Part shown: positions 61,190 through 64,000 of the stretch, piece after piece | Layout of the letters: each line of letters opens with the position of its first letter | Numbering within the stretch: the stretch's first letter is position 1 | Assembly (NCBI GenBank): GCA_902793295.1 | Contig: CADBDA010000013.1 | Location: 61,786-125,785, forward strand | Direction: 5' to 3' | From: an uncultured Bacteroidota bacterium | Lineage (GTDB): Bacteria > Bacteroidota > Bacteroidia > Bacteroidales > P3 | Length of the DNA: 64,000 bases | Program-made: the position numbers and the translations under genes | Notes under the pieces: model-generated | Database searches by the model: none | Told to the model about the DNA's origin: nothing | Seen by the model: only the letters and a program-made list of their open reading frames with translations

Positions 61190-61957
61190 TCAAAGGTGGA
61201 ATGTGACCCCGACCGTGAATTGGGCGGGAAACTTCTTGCTGACATAGAGCCCTTCACCGACGCCGCGGAACCCCTTTTCCTCACCATCAGCAAAGAGACC
61301 GAAAAAGTCGAAGGCGTAACCTATAAAGTTGGCGGACAGAGAGATATTGTCACTCAAAAGATAGTCGGCTCCGACGACAAAATCTATCTGGGCAGAGATC
61401 ATATCCATAAAGTCCAGACCGCCTTCGGTGTCGACGCTTGCCGAACCGTCGCTGTAGCTGATGGTTGATTTAGGAGCCATATTCAACCCCAAGCTGAGTC
61501 CGCCACCGGCATTGACGAAGAATTGATCGCCGATGGGAATCATGATGTAGTAGAGGTCGGTGAGTTCGAGGTTGCGGTATTTGTAATCGGTGGTGAAGGT
61601 GTTGGTGGGATTGCTGCCCGATACGCCCTCCACCGTTCCGCTCCACCAGTTGAAGGCCACTCGATAGCTGTTGCCCCAGTTGACAGTGCCGTTGTCGAGT
61701 ATGCGTCGGTAGACGAGAGCGACGGTGGGATTGAAAGGCGGACGCTTGAGGCTTTGGGCGGCATAACCGCTATAGGGGCCGTAGCTGTTGTCGATGATCT
61801 TCACATCCGAATTGCCCAGCCAGAAACCGGTGCCCACATCGATGCCGATCATCTTCTCGCCACCGACGAAGGGGTCGAATCTGTAATATTGTGCATAGGC
61901 GCCGCTCATTCCAGCCGCCATGAGGAAAAGCAAGAAAAACATATTTTTTTGTTTCAT
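61190..61957 (-). CDS. Outer-membrane beta-barrel protein
   Basis: The 255-residue protein has a signal peptide (MKQKNMFFLLFLMAAGMSGAYA) and strands typical of an OmpX/PorT-like barrel ('MIGIDVGTGFWLGNSDVKII', 'NAGGGLSLGLNM', 'ISLSANFIGYAFDFFGLF') ending in 'FTVGVTFHL' with a terminal aromatic residue. Substrate or binding partner is unknown. It lies 31 bases upstream of the polymerase gene on the same strand, but the functional link is weak. Confidence 0.75.
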   Translation of the reverse strand: MKQKNMFFLLFLMAAGMSGAYAQYYRFDPFVGGEKMIGIDVGTGFWLGNSDVKIIDNSYGPYSGYAAQSLKRPPFNPTVALVYRRILDNGTVNWGNSYRVAFNWWSGTVEGVSGSNPTNTFTTDYKYRNLELTDLYYIMIPIGDQFFVNAGGGLSLGLNMAPKSTISYSDGSASVDTEGGLDFMDMISAQIDFVVGADYLLSDNISLSANFIGYAFDFFGLFADGEEKGFRGVGEGLYVSKKFPAQFTVGVTFHL

Positions 61958-62070
61958 CGTTTTAGGACAGTTTTTTGAAAGGTGTCTCCTTTTTTTGATG
62001 GTTGTTGATTCGTTTTACAGTCTATAGGTATCGTTTTCAAACGAATTTTTACAAGATGAGGGAAAAAAAA

Positions 62071-62721
62071 TTATTTCTTGGTTTTCCGGTACAATCCCCG
62101 GCTGTCGAAGGGAGAGAATTCGATGTACCAGAGTTTTCGAGTCTGGGGCAGAAAAACAGGGGTGATGGATGGACGAGTGGCATTGTTGCAGTTGGAGCAG
62201 AAACTGACGGCGTAATAGAGTCCGTCGACGTTGTAATGGGGCTCGAAAGAAAGCTTCTCCTCGTCGGGGATGGCCTTGAGGTGGTCGTCATGATACAGTT
62301 GAGCATCCAGATAGTCGTAAAAGGTGTCGCATAGCGTGGTGCTGTCCAGCGACAGGGGGGGGGCGTCGTCCAACTGGAACGTCAGCTGCTTGCCACACTT
62401 CTGCAGATCGATGAAAGTCAGTTGCACACTGTCGTCGCGACGGCAGTAGACGACACCGCCGTACTGGAGCATCGGAACGCTAACAATGGTCTTCTCGCCG
62501 GCGGCATCTTCGTTTTCCATCTTCCTTACGAATTGTTTTGTTGGGGTTCCCATTCGTTGTATCAAATCATTGTAGCTGCCGCAGATAAGGAGGTCGTCCG
62601 ATGCGAAATTGACGACGGAAATGCAGGGGTTGTCGGCATGGCGCTTCTTGTCCGAACAGCCGGTAGCTGCCAATGACACAAGGACGATCAGCAGGATAAT
62701 GGAAAAGGAGGTTCTTTTCAT
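62071..62721 (-). CDS. Lipoprotein of unknown function
   Basis: A 216-residue protein with a lipoprotein signal (lipidated Cys22 in LAATGC). The mature part has several cysteines ('NPCISVVNF', 'LLICGSYND', 'VVYCRRDDS', 'CSNCNNATRP') and a C-terminal 'LWYIEFSPFDSRGLYRK'. It looks complete but matches no family I know. It is on the same strand as the barrel gene, 113 bases upstream of it. Confidence 0.72.
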   Translation of the reverse strand: MKRTSFSIILLIVLVSLAATGCSDKKRHADNPCISVVNFASDDLLICGSYNDLIQRMGTPTKQFVRKMENEDAAGEKTIVSVPMLQYGGVVYCRRDDSVQLTFIDLQKCGKQLTFQLDDAPPLSLDSTTLCDTFYDYLDAQLYHDDHLKAIPDEEKLSFEPHYNVDGLYYAVSFCSNCNNATRPSITPVFLPQTRKLWYIEFSPFDSRGLYRKTKK

Positions 62722-62828
62722 GGTTGTTTTGATTGTTTGTTTTGTTTGTCTGTTTTGTTAAGGCTTTTGCTGACGGGGATGTTGCAACTGACCTATTTGG
62801 ATAACTTCGATTTTTGATGGACACCGTG

Positions 62829-63377
62829 TCACTTCAGTAGGTTGAAAATGTCGGCAATAGTGTCGGCAACGCAAGGAGCTGCATTTCGACCACTGCGGAA
62901 AAAACCTCCGTCGTTCATCGTTTTGATTTGAGCCAAAAAGGGATTGAAGAAACCGTTGACATTGAAGAGAATCATTGGTTTGTCGCGATGGTGAGGGTCG
63001 CGTAAAGGACCCAACTGGTTGTAGACCATTACTTCCAGCACTTCGTCGAGGGTGCCGATGCCGCCGGGAAGGGCGATGAAGGCGTCGCTGTGAGCGATGA
63101 GGTATTCCTTGCGTTCGGCCATTGATTTGACCCGGACGATATGGCTTACGGGTTGTGAGTTGATGATTTCTTCGCTGAAGAAGGTGGGAATGACGGCGAT
63201 TACCGTTCCGCCGGCTTCGAGCGCAGCACCGCTGACGGTGCCCATCAGCCCCAGATTGCTTCCACCATACAGGAGCGTGTGCCCGCCAAGAGCGATACGG
63301 CGGCCGAGTTCCTGTGCGGCATCGGCAATACATTTGTCGTGAGGGTGCGACGAGGCGCAAAAGACAGAGATGTTCAT
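62829..63377 (-). CDS. LOG-family phosphoribohydrolase-like protein
   Basis: A 182-residue protein of the LOG/TIGR00730 family. Members release cytokinin-type bases from nucleotide monophosphates, and some bacterial forms act in nucleotide turnover. The signature motif PGGIGTLDE (104-112) is present with 'YGGSNLGLMGTVSGAALEAG' and the 'SMAERK' segment (86-91). It has a Rossmann-like fold and no secretion signal. The membrane protein gene at 63403 is 25 bases upstream, so the two are likely cotranscribed. The substrate in this organism is not known. Confidence 0.93.
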   Translation of the reverse strand: MNISVFCASSHPHDKCIADAAQELGRRIALGGHTLLYGGSNLGLMGTVSGAALEAGGTVIAVIPTFFSEEIINSQPVSHIVRVKSMAERKEYLIAHSDAFIALPGGIGTLDEVLEVMVYNQLGPLRDPHHRDKPMILFNVNGFFNPFLAQIKTMNDGGFFRSGRNAAPCVADTIADIFNLLK

Positions 63378-63402
63378 AGAGGTTCTTTCGGTTATAGATT
63401 GG

Positions 63403-63846
63403 TCAATTTCCCCAGAAGGGCAATGTCAGCGAGTGCGGGAGATACACTATCTTGGACGACACGAACATCAGCACGGCGCTGGCGACAAAGTAGGCTATCA
63501 GTAGCCAGCGGTTCCTCTTGCGCGCTTTCGGGGGCTCGTCTTTCCACCGGGCCTCGCAGTCGTCGTACAGTTTCTCTTTGTTAAGGATGAAGATGTTGAA
63601 AACGGCGATTGCCACCACGATAATCCATAGCAGGTTGGCCGACAGCTGGTGGCCGAACAGCAGAACGGGCAAAATCAGCAGCGTGTTGAGGTTGGAGATT
63701 TGAAGCAGCGATACGATGCCCATCGAGGATATCAGATGGGTCGGATCGACCTTCTGCGTCAGCGGGTCATAGGACAAGGAGTAATGCACGGGATGGTCCC
63801 AAAACCGCGTTATCCTGTAGAAACAGTATTTGTAAAACTTTAGCAT
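63403..63846 (-). CDS. Small integral membrane protein
   Basis: The 147-residue protein has an N-terminal amphipathic region ('RITRFWDHPVHYSLSYD'), two hydrophobic segments around residues 50-90 ('NTLLILPVLLFGHQ', 'ANLLWIIVVAIAVFNIFIL'), a charged loop 'KDEPPKARKRNRW', and a third segment 'LLIAYFVASAVLMFVSS'. It is probably an inner-membrane protein of unknown function. It is followed 25 bases later by the LOG-family gene. Confidence 0.7.
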   Translation of the reverse strand: MLKFYKYCFYRITRFWDHPVHYSLSYDPLTQKVDPTHLISSMGIVSLLQISNLNTLLILPVLLFGHQLSANLLWIIVVAIAVFNIFILNKEKLYDDCEARWKDEPPKARKRNRWLLIAYFVASAVLMFVSSKIVYLPHSLTLPFWGN

Positions 63847-63897
63847 CTTTTATCTGTTGTTTCATTCGTGCAATTTCATTGTGCAACGTGAAGTGAA

Positions 63898-64000
63898 TTA
63901 AAAATCGATATGAAATTTAAGTATTTTGTCTTGCTCAAGCAACAGCTCCGTTTGGTTGTAATCGTTATTGTTTACCAAGACCGATACGGTGTCGCCAATG
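63898..64000 (-). CDS. 3' end of a gene running past the window edge
   Basis: The minus-strand frame ends with TAA at 63898-63900 and is open to the window edge, giving the last 33 residues ('TVSVLVNNNDYNQTELL' and 'EQDKILKFHIDF'). The composition and clean stop suggest a real gene. I do not recognise it from the fragment. It would be upstream of the membrane protein gene on the same strand. Confidence 0.6.
   Translation of the reverse strand, partial: IGDTVSVLVNNNDYNQTELLLEQDKILKFHIDF

Noticed and set aside
1..64000. Insertion sequence, transposase or integrase
   Set aside because: No such protein was found; the accessory region shows only indirect signs of mobility.

Overview
This window is a GC-rich chromosomal segment from a member of the Bacteroidales (phylum Bacteroidota). 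Three things point there. Many genes are preceded by the Bacteroidota -7 promoter box TAnnTTTG. Two secreted proteins end in type IX secretion (T9SS) sorting domains, one type A and one type B. Lipoproteins, PorT-like beta-barrels and papain-like secreted peptidases are abundant. No rRNA, insertion sequence, integrase or CRISPR array was seen. The only RNA gene found is tRNA-Ser(CGA) at 8749-8836, plus one candidate small RNA.

Layout. 1-8350: tRNA modification (queG, a dihydrouridine synthase), an HD-domain/kinase fusion, typA, a nucleoside phosphorylase, and a secreted low-complexity Asn/Thr/Ser/Gly protein whose 3' end is frameshifted by a 14-bp duplication. 8749-17040: an accessory region beginning at tRNA-Ser. 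It holds a five-gene operon (small DUF6140-like protein, two small proteins resembling the GyrA/ParC coiled coil, a RhuM-Fic/Doc protein, a WYL regulator), an AT-rich operon with a second DUF6140-like protein and a uracil-DNA-glycosylase-fold protein, a gene split by an in-frame TAG, a decayed second RhuM gene and an AAA/DUF4143 ATPase. 17497-22970: gltX, a membrane-anchored OmpH-like protein, secreted proteins and an LD-carboxypeptidase. 23146-34596: two secreted proteins (one with a T9SS type A tail), two papain-like peptidases, a flavodoxin lipoprotein, a CobW-type metallochaperone, an AlkZ-related protein, an FMN reductase and a glutathione-peroxidase lipoprotein. 34165-38019: a Fur-family regulator in one operon with a His-rich zinc-type P-ATPase, with a 17-bp palindrome over its promoter, then an outer-membrane barrel gene. 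38197-46532: a collinear plus-strand block of guaB, a double-parvulin chaperone, a SurA-like chaperone, a MoxR ATPase, a secreted protein and panB. 46763-59143: one 4126-residue surface protein with a CUB-like domain, eleven repeats of about 250 residues, 'GCDS' repeats and a T9SS type B tail. 59161-64000: a YolD-like protein with a Y-family DNA polymerase (a pairing typical of Firmicutes), a barrel, a lipoprotein, a LOG-family enzyme, a membrane protein and the 3' end of one more gene.

How the genes work together. The core genes cover translation (gltX, tRNA modification, typA), GMP and pantothenate synthesis, and envelope biogenesis (two parvulin proteins, OmpH-like protein, barrels). The zinc genes (Fur-family protein, P-ATPase, CobW protein) suggest active metal homeostasis. 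The tRNA-proximal region is the main site of gene gain and decay. Its five-gene operon is the best candidate for an undescribed toxin-type or defence module. Start codons were moved inward where signal peptides or promoter boxes required it.
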